Counted from the first letter of the stretch, positions 8,929 to 17,663 are shown. The stretch is 64,000 bases of DNA from Rhodospirillaceae bacterium (GCA_018662005.1 JABJHA010000022.1:57447-121446); one strand, 5' to 3'. The notes: generated from the letters alone by a model not told the origin. Numbers and translations are program-made.

Positions 8929-9690
8929 TTAAAGAGAACTGACGAGGTGGCCGCCATCTACAGCAATGACCGCCCCGTTGATAAATTTAGAACCATCACT
9001 GGCCAGCAGCAGCAAAGCCCCGTCCAGATCATCAGGTTCGCCGAATCGACCCTGGGGAATGCGCTTCAGCAAGCGAAGCCCGCCCTCGCTTTGCAAAAAA
9101 TCCCTGTTGATGTCCGTCTTGATGTATCCCGGGGCCAGGGCATTAACCCGGATTCCCTTGCCGGCGAGTTCAAGGGCCATGGCCTTGGTCATTTGAACAA
9201 GACCGGCTTTGGAAACCGCGTAAGGCATGACCCCGCTCCCGACCCGTTCACCCAAAATGGACGCAATATTGATAATGCTACCCGAAGCATCACGCTCCCT
9301 CATTTGGCTTGCAACGGCCGCGGCGACCATCCAGGCACCACGCAGGTTCGTTTCCATGACATCATCCCAGTCCGCACCCTGCCAATCCAGAACCCGTTTG
9401 GATGAAGCTATACCGGCGTTATTAACCAGAATATCAATGGCGCCACTGGCCTGGGTAGCGGCGGCTATACTGGCCTCGTCTTTGACATCCAGCGACACAG
9501 CCAGGGCTTCGTCGCCACTGGAAGTGATGATGTCCACTGTTTGGGCCAGTTTGTCCATATTGCGCGCCGCTGCGACAACCCGTGCACCGGACGCGGCAAG
9601 AAGAATAGAAAAATGTCGCCCAAGGCCACCCGAAGCGCCGGTTACCAATGCGGTGCGGCCGCTTAAATCGGCCGAGAGTTTTCCTGTCAT
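8929..9690 (-). CDS. SDR-family NAD(P)-dependent oxidoreductase (LvaD-like position)
   Basis: A 253-residue classical short-chain dehydrogenase. The cofactor motif TGASGGLG is at residues 17-24 and the NNAG motif at about 88-91. A Ser precedes the YAVSK catalytic Tyr/Lys motif near residue 158, and the C-terminal INGAVIAVDGGH is typical. It interconverts a keto and a hydroxy group. In the lva pathway the SDR reduces levulinyl-CoA to 4-hydroxyvaleryl-CoA, and the position here suggests a comparable step, but that is inference. It overlaps the quinone oxidoreductase gene by ATGA. Confidence 0.85.
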   Translation of the reverse strand: MTGKLSADLSGRTALVTGASGGLGRHFSILLAASGARVVAAARNMDKLAQTVDIITSSGDEALAVSLDVKDEASIAAATQASGAIDILVNNAGIASSKRVLDWQGADWDDVMETNLRGAWMVAAAVASQMRERDASGSIINIASILGERVGSGVMPYAVSKAGLVQMTKAMALELAGKGIRVNALAPGYIKTDINRDFLQSEGGLRLLKRIPQGRFGEPDDLDGALLLLASDGSKFINGAVIAVDGGHLVSSL

Positions 9691-10640
9691 TGGTCTGTAT
9701 CCTGTAAAACGATTTTGCCGATGGAGCGGCGTGATTTCATAGTATTCATGGCTTCACTGGCAGCGTCCAGATTGAAAGTCATAACAGCAAGCGGATTGAG
9801 ACGTCCCTGCTCTATCCAGTCGAGAATTTCCTTAAATGACCGGGTCACACTGTCCGGGGCAAATTTACGGTGCGCACCCCAATAAAAGCCAATGGCCGTA
9901 ACGTTCTTGACCATCAGGATATTAGCGGGGATTTGCGGCACGTTACCACCGGCAAAGCCAACCACCAGAATTCGTGCGCCGGGTGCTGCCGAACGCAGGG
10001 AAGCATCAAAGGAAGAGCCCCCGACAGGATCGAAATAAACATCGCCACCACCGGGCAACAACGCCTTGATCTGATCCTTTACATCACCATCCTTGTAATC
10101 AATAACATGATCGGCGCCTTGCTTAAGTACAGCGGTTATTTTATCAGCCCCCGATGACACGGCAATGACGTTCGCGCCAATTGCCTTACCCACATCGATA
10201 GCGGCCAGGCCGACACCCCCGGAAGCGCCATGGACGATCAGTGACTCCCCTTCCCCAAGCCGAGCCTTGTCGACAAGCGCCATGTGGGCGGTGCCGTATG
10301 CGATGGGAATGGCAGCGGCTGCGGTGAAGGACATGGTATCAGGAATAGCCATTACATCCTTTGTATGGGCGACAGCATATTCAGCAAAGCCACCCCAGTT
10401 CAGCACCGCCATGACCCGCTCGCCGGTTTCCATGATTTCACCTGCGACCTCAAGGCCGGGACTGAAAGGAAACGGTGGTTTTTCCTGATAGGTGCCGCCA
10501 ACCATCAGGATATCTGCGAAATTAAGGGCTGCGGCGCGAACCCGGATTTTCACCTGATCCGGCCCGGGTTCGGGATTAACGGCCTCGCCAACGCTTAAAC
10601 TGTCGGGTTCTCCCCATTGATGACAAAGGACGGCGCGCAT
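9687..10640 (-). CDS. NADPH:quinone oxidoreductase / zinc-independent MDR-family protein
   Basis: A 317-residue medium-chain dehydrogenase/reductase beginning MRAVLCHQWGEPDSLSV. The upstream TTG at 10664 was rejected in favour of the ATG at 10640. The family cofactor stretch GASGGVGLAAIDVGKAIGA and the quinone-reductase segment KQGADHVIDYKDGDVKDQIKALL are present. No structural or catalytic zinc cysteines are visible, so it belongs to the zinc-independent quinone oxidoreductase/enoyl reductase-like branch. It is the first gene of the minus-strand run and divergent from the acyl-CoA synthetase. Its step in the presumed 4-hydroxyacid pathway is unknown. Confidence 0.82.
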   Translation of the reverse strand: MRAVLCHQWGEPDSLSVGEAVNPEPGPDQVKIRVRAAALNFADILMVGGTYQEKPPFPFSPGLEVAGEIMETGERVMAVLNWGGFAEYAVAHTKDVMAIPDTMSFTAAAAIPIAYGTAHMALVDKARLGEGESLIVHGASGGVGLAAIDVGKAIGANVIAVSSGADKITAVLKQGADHVIDYKDGDVKDQIKALLPGGGDVYFDPVGGSSFDASLRSAAPGARILVVGFAGGNVPQIPANILMVKNVTAIGFYWGAHRKFAPDSVTRSFKEILDWIEQGRLNPLAVMTFNLDAASEAMNTMKSRRSIGKIVLQDTDQ

Positions 10641-10692
10641 TTTCAAATTTCCATTTATTCTCAAGAGTGTTAATGCTCAATCATAAAGCAAA

Positions 10693-12351
10693 ATGGGAGA
10701 ACGAAAAGTGGTGGATCAAGAGAATATTTTTGAGAAAGGCCTCGAGCAGCGCCCGGCCAATTTTCGTCCCCTGTCGCCGATCAGTTTTCTTGACTGGTCA
10801 GCCCACGTTTACCCCGATAAAACCGCCGTCATTCATGGACCACACCGCTATACCTGGTCCCAGTTCAATGAACGCTGCAAACGTCTTGCCAGCACCCTGA
10901 ACAAGCGTGGCGTCGGTCTTGGTGATTGCGTATCCGTGATGTCCCCCAACGCCCCGGCCATGCTTGAAGCCCATTACGGGGTGCCCATGAGCGGGGCTGT
11001 CCTCAACGCCCTTAATTTCCGTCTCGATGGGCCAACTATCGCTTTTATTCTTGAGCACGGTGAAGCGAAGGTTCTGCTGACGGACCGGGAATTCTCTCCC
11101 GTTATCAAGGAAGCCCTGTCGCTCTTAAAAAAACCGGTCACGGTTATCGATATTGACGACCCGCTTGCCGAAGGTGGCGAGCTTATTGGTGAAATGGATT
11201 ACGAGACTTTCCTTAAGGAAGGCGACCCGGAATTTGAATGGCAACCGCCTGACGATGAATGGCAGGCCATTGCCCTGAATTACACATCAGGAACAACAGG
11301 CAATCCCAAGGGTGTCGTCTATCATCATCGCGGGGCTTTCCTTAACGCCATGGGCAATGCTTTGGTGATCGGCTTAAACCATCGATCCGTCTATTTGTGG
11401 ACCCTGCCCATGTTCCACTGTAACGGCTGGTCCTATACCTGGGCGGTGACGTCCGTTGGCGGCACCCATGTTTGCCTGCGCCAGACTGATCCTGCCAAAA
11501 TCTTCCCGGCTATTAAAGATCATAACGTTACCCACATGTGCGGTGCCCCCATTGTCCTTAACATGATGGCCCATGCCCCGGACGAACAAAAAGTCGCCTT
11601 TCAACAAAACGTCGTGGTCGCCACTGGCGGGGCGGCGCCACCAAGCGCGGTCATCGCGACAATGGAAAAGATGGGGTTCACGGTGTCCCATCAATATGGC
11701 CTGACCGAATCTTATGGCCCATCGACTCTGTGTGCCTGGCAAGATGAATGGGCCGATATGGATATGGAACAAAGGGCGGCAAAAATGTCCCGTCAGGGCG
11801 TGCGTTTTCCAACCCTGTTTGCCCAAAGCGTGCTCAACCCCGATACCATGGAGCCGGTTCCAGGTGACGGGGAAACCATTGGCGAGTTGATGCTTTGCTC
11901 CAACACGGTGATGAAGGGCTATCTTAAAAACCCGACCGCAACGCAAGCCGCCTTTGCCGGTGGCTGGTTTCATACCGGCGATCTGGGCGTCATGCACAGC
12001 GATGGCTATGTGGAAATCAAGGACCGCTCCAAGGACATCATTATTTCAGGTGGAGAAAACATCTCGTCCCTTGAAATCGAGGACTGCCTGTATAAACACG
12101 AGCACATCATGGAGGCCGCCGTTGTCGCCATGAGTGATGAGAAATGGGGAGAAACCCCCTGCGCCTTCGTCACCCCGACACCGGGCAGTGAAGACACTTT
12201 AAGCGAAAGCGATGTCATCGACTGGTGCCACAACAACATGGCCCATTTCAAAACACCAACCAGGGTGGTGTTTGGGCCACTGCCAAAAACATCGACAGGT
12301 AAAATCCAGAAATACGTGCTGCGCGATCAGGCTAATGGCGTCATCAAGTGA
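10693..12351 (+). CDS. AMP-dependent acyl-CoA synthetase (CoA ligase, LvaE-like position)
   Basis: A 552-residue adenylate-forming ligase. The P-loop YTSGTTGNPKG starts at residue 197. The YGLTESYGP A5 motif, GWFHTGDLGVMHSDGYVEIKDRSKDIIISGGENIS, and the C-terminal KTSTGKIQKY with catalytic Lys537 are intact. It activates a carboxylic acid to its acyl-CoA through an acyl-AMP. The divergent gene pair with the qor-SDR-ACAD-kinase operon suggests it supplies that pathway's substrate. An in-frame GTG at 10708 or 10711, preceded by GGGAG, is an alternative start. The 3' end overlaps modC by 25 bases in convergent orientation. Confidence 0.87.
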   Translation: MGERKVVDQENIFEKGLEQRPANFRPLSPISFLDWSAHVYPDKTAVIHGPHRYTWSQFNERCKRLASTLNKRGVGLGDCVSVMSPNAPAMLEAHYGVPMSGAVLNALNFRLDGPTIAFILEHGEAKVLLTDREFSPVIKEALSLLKKPVTVIDIDDPLAEGGELIGEMDYETFLKEGDPEFEWQPPDDEWQAIALNYTSGTTGNPKGVVYHHRGAFLNAMGNALVIGLNHRSVYLWTLPMFHCNGWSYTWAVTSVGGTHVCLRQTDPAKIFPAIKDHNVTHMCGAPIVLNMMAHAPDEQKVAFQQNVVVATGGAAPPSAVIATMEKMGFTVSHQYGLTESYGPSTLCAWQDEWADMDMEQRAAKMSRQGVRFPTLFAQSVLNPDTMEPVPGDGETIGELMLCSNTVMKGYLKNPTATQAAFAGGWFHTGDLGVMHSDGYVEIKDRSKDIIISGGENISSLEIEDCLYKHEHIMEAAVVAMSDEKWGETPCAFVTPTPGSEDTLSESDVIDWCHNNMAHFKTPTRVVFGPLPKTSTGKIQKYVLRDQANGVIK

Positions 12352-13433
12352 ATGCCTTCGCTGATTAATGAAACGGAGATTGTCTCTCCGGCCTTAAGAT
12401 TGCGCTGCTTTGCTTCCAGCACAGGAACCGACATGAACAAGGGATGGCTTGAAGCTTCCTTGATCGTGACGGACACGGTCACCATGTCACCAAGCCTGAC
12501 AATTCCCGACACCACACCCGAAACAACATTTTCATCGTCAAACACCACGCCCACATGCGAGGTAGGGATCACCCAGTCAACGACCTTGCCGACCTGGAAG
12601 TCGGGCTGGTAGCTGGCCGACAGGGTAAAATCACCCCATGAAATGGTGGTTATTCCCATATCCGCCTCATGGCCGATGACCGTTCCCTGAAAAATATTTT
12701 TTTGATCGACAAGCCGTGCAACTTCCTTATTTGCAGGCTTGGCCAGCACATCAAACGGCGGGCCGCTTTGCAAGGTCCGACCATGACGAAGAATACACAA
12801 GCGATCAGCCAACATGGTTGCTTCATCCAGGTCATGGGTAACCAGAACCATCGGCATACCAAATTGCTGACGCAACTCCACCAGTTCCCTGTAAAGCCTT
12901 TGCCGGGTCGCCTGATCGACCGCTGAGAAAGGTTCATCAAGCAGCAATACCTTTGGATCGCGGGCCAGGGCGCGGGCAACGGCGACCCGTTGTTGTTGAC
13001 CACCGGACAAGGCGGCAGGCTTGCGCTCACCAAGTCCTGACAGGTGAACAAGGGTCAGCAGTTCTTTGGCCCGGCCCGAACGTTCAGAAGAAGCCACATG
13101 GCCAAGTCCCTCGATAATGTTCTCACGGGCGTTCAAATGGGGAAACAGGGCGTAGTTTTGAAAGACCATGCCGACGTGGCGTTGGCGGGTCGAGACATCA
13201 ACGCCCTTGTCCGTATCAAGCCAGATATCACCATTGCAATGAATAACACCCTGACGCGGCTTGTTGAGCCCGGCGATGGTACGCAGAATTGTTGATTTGC
13301 CACTGCCGGACGGGCCAACAAGGGCCAAAAGCTCTCCTGGCTGGCAACTGATTTGGGCATCCAGCGGAATATTGCCATCATCTATCAGGTTGACGTTCAG
13401 TCCTGCGCTATCAGTCATGGCGACATCAGTCAT
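12327..13433 (-). CDS. modC: Molybdate ABC transporter ATP-binding protein
   Basis: An ABC ATPase of about 368 residues. Walker A is GPSGSGKST, the signature is LSGGQQQR and Walker B is LLLDEPFSAVD. A C-terminal TOBE/MOP-like domain follows (from about residue 280, GVVSGIVRLGDMVTVSVTI), as in ModC. A TTG at 13448 is possible, but the ATG at 13433 overlaps the modB stop by 8 bases. Two near-identical ATGACTGAT units 15 bases apart offer a second in-frame start at 13418. It energises molybdate uptake with ModB and ModA, which precede it. Confidence 0.9.
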   Translation of the reverse strand: MTDVAMTDSAGLNVNLIDDGNIPLDAQISCQPGELLALVGPSGSGKSTILRTIAGLNKPRQGVIHCNGDIWLDTDKGVDVSTRQRHVGMVFQNYALFPHLNARENIIEGLGHVASSERSGRAKELLTLVHLSGLGERKPAALSGGQQQRVAVARALARDPKVLLLDEPFSAVDQATRQRLYRELVELRQQFGMPMVLVTHDLDEATMLADRLCILRHGRTLQSGPPFDVLAKPANKEVARLVDQKNIFQGTVIGHEADMGITTISWGDFTLSASYQPDFQVGKVVDWVIPTSHVGVVFDDENVVSGVVSGIVRLGDMVTVSVTIKEASSHPLFMSVPVLEAKQRNLKAGETISVSLISEGIHLMTPLA

Positions 13434-14094
13434 GGCGACGCCCCACAAATGATGCGCTCAGGTAGGTGGCACTGATGGCGACCATGGAAATCAACAGCAA
13501 GACAACCGACATCAACCCGGCTGAGGCGTTATCGAATATCTGCACCCGGTCATAAATGGCAATGGCGATGGTTTGGGTTTCGCCGGGTATATTGCCGCCA
13601 ACCATCAAGACGATGCCAAACTCACCTATGGTATGGGCAAAGGTCAGCACCAGGGCCGACAGGATGCCGGGCCAGGCCAGCGGCAGTTCAATGCGCCATA
13701 GGATACGTGCCCGTGACATACCGCAACAGGCCGCCGCCTCGCGAACCTCAGCAGAAATTCCCTCAAAGGCGCGCTGCATGGGTTGAATGGCGAACGGCAA
13801 ATTAAAAATCACCGACGCAACGACCAATCCGTCGAAAGAAAAGGCCAGCGAGTGCCCGACCAGCGACTGGTAAAACTGTCCAAAGGGCGAGGTGGCGCTG
13901 AATGCGACAAGCATATAAAAGCCAAGCACCGTGGGTGGCAAAACCAAAGGCAGGGCCAGCCCGGCCTCGACAAAGACCTTGCCCCTGAATGTGCGCCAGG
14001 CCAGAAATCGTCCGACCAGGATGCCGATGGGCAGTAACAGCACCGTCGTCCATGCTGCCAGTTTCAAAGAGAGTTCAAGGGCCATCCAGTTCAT
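13426..14094 (-). CDS. modB: Molybdate ABC transporter permease
   Basis: A 222-residue membrane protein with about five hydrophobic segments. It has the binding-protein-dependent permease EAA motif (EVREAAACCGMSRARILWRIELPLAWPGIL), where ModC docks, and the HTIGEFGIVLMVGGNIPGET stretch characteristic of ModB. It overlaps modA by ATGA and modC by 8 bases, so the three are one transcription unit in the order modA, modB, modC. It forms the inner-membrane channel for molybdate or tungstate. Confidence 0.92.
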   Translation of the reverse strand: MNWMALELSLKLAAWTTVLLLPIGILVGRFLAWRTFRGKVFVEAGLALPLVLPPTVLGFYMLVAFSATSPFGQFYQSLVGHSLAFSFDGLVVASVIFNLPFAIQPMQRAFEGISAEVREAAACCGMSRARILWRIELPLAWPGILSALVLTFAHTIGEFGIVLMVGGNIPGETQTIAIAIYDRVQIFDNASAGLMSVVLLLISMVAISATYLSASFVGRRHD

Positions 14095-14882
14095 TGCACA
14101 GTGAACCCGTACTTGCGGAAGATGGCAACGGCTTTGCTCTCACCTAAATAAGCGTAAAACCGTCTTGTTGTTTCTCCGGCCCGGGCCAGCAACACCATAC
14201 GCTGGGCAATCGGTTGGTGCCACGAGGCGGGGATCAACTGGTGATCGCCGTTATCCTTAAAAGGTGAGGCCAGCGCCTGTGCGTAGGCAATGATGCCGCC
14301 AAGCGTCGACCCCGAAAGAATAAACTGGGCTGTCTGGGAAATGTTTTCGCCGTAAATCAGGCGGGGCCGGACAGCTTGCCAAAGGCCAGCATGTTCAAGG
14401 GCCTGTTTTGCTGCCCGCCCGTAAGGGGCAAGGTCGGGATTGGCGATCGCAAAACGTTGCGCCGTTTGTTTGTTTAATATTCCGCCATAGTCCGCAGGAA
14501 ACGCCATTTGTTGTAAAGGTGACCCCTTAGGTGCGTAGACGGCTATTCTGCCCACCGCATATATTTTCCCCTGATCAACGCTGGCCCCTGCCTCTGATAC
14601 ACGAAAGACATAGCCTTCATCGGCAGACATAAACATCTCGAACGGCGCACCCTGAATAATTTGCCGCGCCAGATTGCCTGATGATCCGAAGGAGAAGCGA
14701 ACACTCATACCACTCTCATCATGAAAAGAGCGCGCCACTTCCTCGATCACAAAACGCAGGTTCGAGGCGACAGCGATAATGGGACCGGATTGTGCCGATA
14801 CCGGGCCATGGCAAAGCACGGCCAGCAGAAGACCAAAAATGGCTCCTTTGAGCCGATATACAGGATTCGTTTTACCCATCAT
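14091..14882 (-). CDS. modA: Periplasmic molybdate-binding protein
   Basis: A 263-residue protein with a cleavable signal peptide: a basic start, the hydrophobic stretch GAIFGLLLAVLC, and likely cleavage after GPVSA. The mature part has the ModA anion-binding loops: VASNLRF near the start, SFGSSGNLARQIIQGAPFEMFMSADE, and a later IYGENISQTAQFILSGSTLGGI. It captures molybdate in the periplasm for ModBC. It is the first gene of the mod operon. Two adjacent ATG codons begin the frame. A 17-base inverted repeat lies directly upstream. Confidence 0.92.
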   Translation of the reverse strand: MMGKTNPVYRLKGAIFGLLLAVLCHGPVSAQSGPIIAVASNLRFVIEEVARSFHDESGMSVRFSFGSSGNLARQIIQGAPFEMFMSADEGYVFRVSEAGASVDQGKIYAVGRIAVYAPKGSPLQQMAFPADYGGILNKQTAQRFAIANPDLAPYGRAAKQALEHAGLWQAVRPRLIYGENISQTAQFILSGSTLGGIIAYAQALASPFKDNGDHQLIPASWHQPIAQRMVLLARAGETTRRFYAYLGESKAVAIFRKYGFTVQ

Positions 14883-14888
14883 CCGCCA

Positions 14889-14905
14889 ATCATTGAATTA
14901 ATGAT
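14889..14905. promoter_or_regulatory. Inverted repeat ATCATTGAATTAATGAT upstream of modA
   Basis: Six-base arms ATCATT and AATGAT flank a 5-base centre, 7 to 23 bases upstream of the modA start, in the 67-base gap shared with the divergent metY-like gene. Placement suits repressor binding that blocks mod transcription or translation. It does not match the E. coli ModE box, so the regulator is unknown. Confidence 0.35.
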
Positions 14906-14949
14906 AAAACCATGCAAGCTTTCCCTAGTTTCATTATCCGGAGCTTCCC

Positions 14950-16245
14950 ATGGTCACGCCAAAATTCCTTAAATTCGATACCCTTTCCCTACATGCAGGT
15001 CAGCAGCCTGACCCGACAACAGGCGCAAGGGCGGTGCCAATATACCAAACCACATCCTATATGTTCGATGATACGGATCATGCTGCAGCCCTTTATAACC
15101 TTGAACGCCCCGGCCATATCTACACCCGCCTGACCAATCCGACAGTCGCGGTGCTGGAGGAACGGGTTGCCGCCCTTGAAGGCGGTGTCGGCGCTATTTG
15201 CACCGCCAGCGGCATGGCGGCTATTTTTCTGGCCATTGCCACCTTGATGAACGAGGGCGACCATATTGTTTCATCGGGATCGCTTTACGGCGGCACACAT
15301 AACCTTTTCAGTTTCACCCTGCCCCGTTTTGGCATCACCACCACTTTTGTCGATGTTCGTGACCCGGACGCCTTCAAGAAAGCCATCAGACCGGAAACCA
15401 AACTGTTATTCGGGGAAACTCTGGGCAACCCGGGTATTGATGTCATGAACCTGCCGGCCATCGCAGACATCGGCCACGAGGCCGGCATCCCCCTGATGGT
15501 CGACGCCACATTCACCACACCGTACCTGATGAAAACTTTTGATTACGGCGCTGATCTTGCCATGCACTCCCTGACCAAATTTCTGGGCGGGCACGGCATC
15601 GCCATTGGCGGGGCGATTGTCGATAGTGGCAAATTCGACTGGAAGGCATCGGGCAAATTTCCAAATTTAAGCGAACCGTATGCCGGCTATCACGATCTTA
15701 ATTTTGCCGACGAATTCGGCACCCAGGCCTTCCTGATGCGGGCCCGTTCCGAAGGAATGATGAACTTCGGCGCCTGCATGAGCCCGGCCAACGCCTTCCA
15801 TATCCTGCAAGGGGTCGAAACCCTGCCCCTGCGAATGCAAAAGCATGTTTCCAACGCCCAGACCATTGCCGAATTCCTGGAAAACTCTGATGAAGTGGAA
15901 TGGGTCAACTATCCGGGACTGAAATCCCACACTGATTATAAACTGGCCCGTAAGCTCCTGCCCAAAGGGTGCGGCGCTGTCCTCAGCTTTGGCTTGAAAG
16001 GCGGCCGTAGCGCCGGTAGCAAGTTTATCGAATCCGTCAAACTGGCCTCCCACCTTGCCAATATTGGGGATGCCAAGACTTTGGTGATCCACCCGGCCAG
16101 CACAACCCATCAGCAGATGACAGCCGAGGCCCTTGCCACTGCGGGAATTGGTGAAGGCATGGTTCGTCTTTCTGTTGGCCTTGAAGACAGCGGTGATCTT
16201 ATCGACGATTTGAAACAGGCATTACGCGCCTCTCAGAAGGTTTAG
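14950..16245 (+). CDS. metY: O-acetylhomoserine sulfhydrylase-type PLP enzyme
   Basis: A 431-residue Cys/Met-metabolism PLP enzyme. The family N-terminus HAGQQPDPTTGARAVPIYQTTSY and the RLTNPT motif are present. PLP-binding Lys210 lies in MHSLTKFLGGHG. The length and the C-terminal ETLPLRMQKHVSNAQTIAEFL and VIHPASTTHQQ segments match O-acetylhomoserine aminocarboxypropyltransferase rather than the shorter cystathionine synthases. It makes homocysteine (or methionine) from O-acetylhomoserine and sulfide (or methanethiol). A GGAG lies 7 bases before the ATG. It is followed after 3 bases by an alpha/beta hydrolase gene. No SAM riboswitch was recognisable upstream. Confidence 0.88.
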   Translation: MVTPKFLKFDTLSLHAGQQPDPTTGARAVPIYQTTSYMFDDTDHAAALYNLERPGHIYTRLTNPTVAVLEERVAALEGGVGAICTASGMAAIFLAIATLMNEGDHIVSSGSLYGGTHNLFSFTLPRFGITTTFVDVRDPDAFKKAIRPETKLLFGETLGNPGIDVMNLPAIADIGHEAGIPLMVDATFTTPYLMKTFDYGADLAMHSLTKFLGGHGIAIGGAIVDSGKFDWKASGKFPNLSEPYAGYHDLNFADEFGTQAFLMRARSEGMMNFGACMSPANAFHILQGVETLPLRMQKHVSNAQTIAEFLENSDEVEWVNYPGLKSHTDYKLARKLLPKGCGAVLSFGLKGGRSAGSKFIESVKLASHLANIGDAKTLVIHPASTTHQQMTAEALATAGIGEGMVRLSVGLEDSGDLIDDLKQALRASQKV

Positions 16246-16248
16246 AAA

Positions 16249-17040
16249 ATGGATATCGTCGTTGATGGCCTGAAAGCCCATGTTGCAACGGGCGGGCGCG
16301 ACCCGGTCGCCGAAGAACCTGTCGTTATCCTGATCCACGGATCAGGCATGGACCGCACCGTCTGGCAATTTCAGTCCCGCAATATCGCATTTCGCGGAAT
16401 CAGGGTTCTGGCTGTTGATCTGCCCGGTCATGGCAAATCCGAAGGCAAGCCACCTGAAACCATCGCCGGTATGGCCGATTGGCTAAACCGTTTTATGGAT
16501 GCAGCTGATGTTAAACAGGCAATCCTGATCGGTCATTCCATGGGTTCACTCATTGCCCTTGATATGGCCGCCCGTTATCCAGAGCGGGTCGAAAAACTGG
16601 TCCTTATGGGAGTCGCCGAGACCATGCCCGTTCATCCGGACTTGCTTGAAGCGGCCCGGCAAGACCTGCCCCTCGCTCCTGAACTCATTATCTATTGGGG
16701 ACTGGGCGAGAAAGCGCGGGTTGGCGGTCACCCCGAGCCGGGGCTTTGGATTCACGGTGCCAATGAGACATTACTGAAGCTGTCCGCATCCGGAATTCTG
16801 GCCAGTGATCTTAACGCCTGCAACATTTACACGGATGCTGCGGCAATGGCCAAAAAGGTCAAATGCCCGACCCAGTTCGTGCTGGGTCGCAACGACCAGA
16901 TGACGCCTTTGAAAAAAGGCCAGGCGCTTGCTGAAATGGTCAACGACAGTCACGTCGTGGTCATTGAGCGCAGCGGCCACATGATGATGGCCGAGCGCCC
17001 CAATCAGATCTACGACGCCTTGAAGGGATTTGTCTTTTAG
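16249..17040 (+). CDS. Alpha/beta-fold hydrolase
   Basis: A 263-residue soluble alpha/beta hydrolase. The oxyanion-hole motif VILIHGSGMDRTVW, nucleophile elbow GHSMGS, acid GRNDQMTP and histidine RSGHMMM are all present, so the Ser-Asp-His triad looks complete. The substrate is not evident. Only 3 bases follow the metY-like stop, so the two genes are probably co-transcribed; one possibility is acyl or ester hydrolysis linked to the homoserine branch, but that is only context. The 3' end overlaps mobA by 4 bases in convergent orientation. Confidence 0.83.
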   Translation: MDIVVDGLKAHVATGGRDPVAEEPVVILIHGSGMDRTVWQFQSRNIAFRGIRVLAVDLPGHGKSEGKPPETIAGMADWLNRFMDAADVKQAILIGHSMGSLIALDMAARYPERVEKLVLMGVAETMPVHPDLLEAARQDLPLAPELIIYWGLGEKARVGGHPEPGLWIHGANETLLKLSASGILASDLNACNIYTDAAAMAKKVKCPTQFVLGRNDQMTPLKKGQALAEMVNDSHVVVIERSGHMMMAERPNQIYDALKGFVF

Positions 17041-17663
17041 GGCTTACCCAACAACGCCTCTGCCTGCTCAAGGTCTTCGGGGCGGTTGATGTTGAAGAAC
17101 GGGTCGTTGGGACTTACTGACCAGTCAACGTGAACGATGTTGTAGCGGCTCGTCCAGCGGTCAATTTTACGCATTTCCTCATCCTCCATTGCCCTGCGTA
17201 AATCACCGGCAAGACGGACAGGCCACAAAGCGAAAACCGGATGAGTGCGCTCGTTTGAGCGGGCGCAGGCCATGTCAGCGCCTTGCGTGTTGGTCTCATC
17301 GAGCAGACGCGCTACCAGATCGGCCGGAAAGAACGGCGCGTCGGTCGGGAAGGTCACCACCCACCTCGCGTCAGGAATATGATCGCGGGCCCACTCAAGA
17401 CCCGTCAGAACACCAGCCAAAGGGCCAGCGAAACCTTCGATGACATCGGCGACAACAGGCAAGTCAAAATCATTGAAACGGGACGGTTCCCCGGCAGCAT
17501 TGATAATCAGGGGACCGACTTGCGGCACAGCTGCGTCAATACTGTAGGCCAGCAAAGAGCGACCGCCCAATTGTTGCAGGCATTTATCACCGCCACCCAT
17601 GCGGCGCGCCATCCCCCCGGCGAGCAGAACACCAACCACATCAGCCACTTCAGGAATCCTCAT
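17037..17663 (-). CDS. mobA: Molybdenum cofactor guanylyltransferase
   Basis: A 208-residue NTP transferase starting MRIPEVADVVGVLLAGGMARRMGGGDKCL. The nucleotide motif LAGGxxxRMGGxDK is textbook MobA. FPTDAPFFPADLVARL and a C-terminal DPFFNINRPEDLEQAEAL support this. A longer frame from 17726 lies inside fdhD and was rejected; the chosen ATG overlaps the fdhD stop by 14 bases. It attaches GMP to molybdopterin to form the dinucleotide cofactor used by DMSO-reductase-family enzymes such as formate dehydrogenase. Coupling to fdhD fits that use. Confidence 0.9.
   Translation of the reverse strand: MRIPEVADVVGVLLAGGMARRMGGGDKCLQQLGGRSLLAYSIDAAVPQVGPLIINAAGEPSRFNDFDLPVVADVIEGFAGPLAGVLTGLEWARDHIPDARWVVTFPTDAPFFPADLVARLLDETNTQGADMACARSNERTHPVFALWPVRLAGDLRRAMEDEEMRKIDRWTSRYNIVHVDWSVSPNDPFFNINRPEDLEQAEALLGKP

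Noticed and set aside
11374..11997. 207-codon minus-strand frame opposite the acyl-CoA synthetase
   Set aside because: It lies wholly within a well-supported gene and its composition is that of an antisense shadow.
14883..14949. Possible SAM-II or related riboswitch ahead of the metY-like gene
   Set aside because: The gap is only 67 bases and lacks the conserved SAM-II segments and pseudoknot pairing; only the modA inverted repeat and a normal GGAG are visible.
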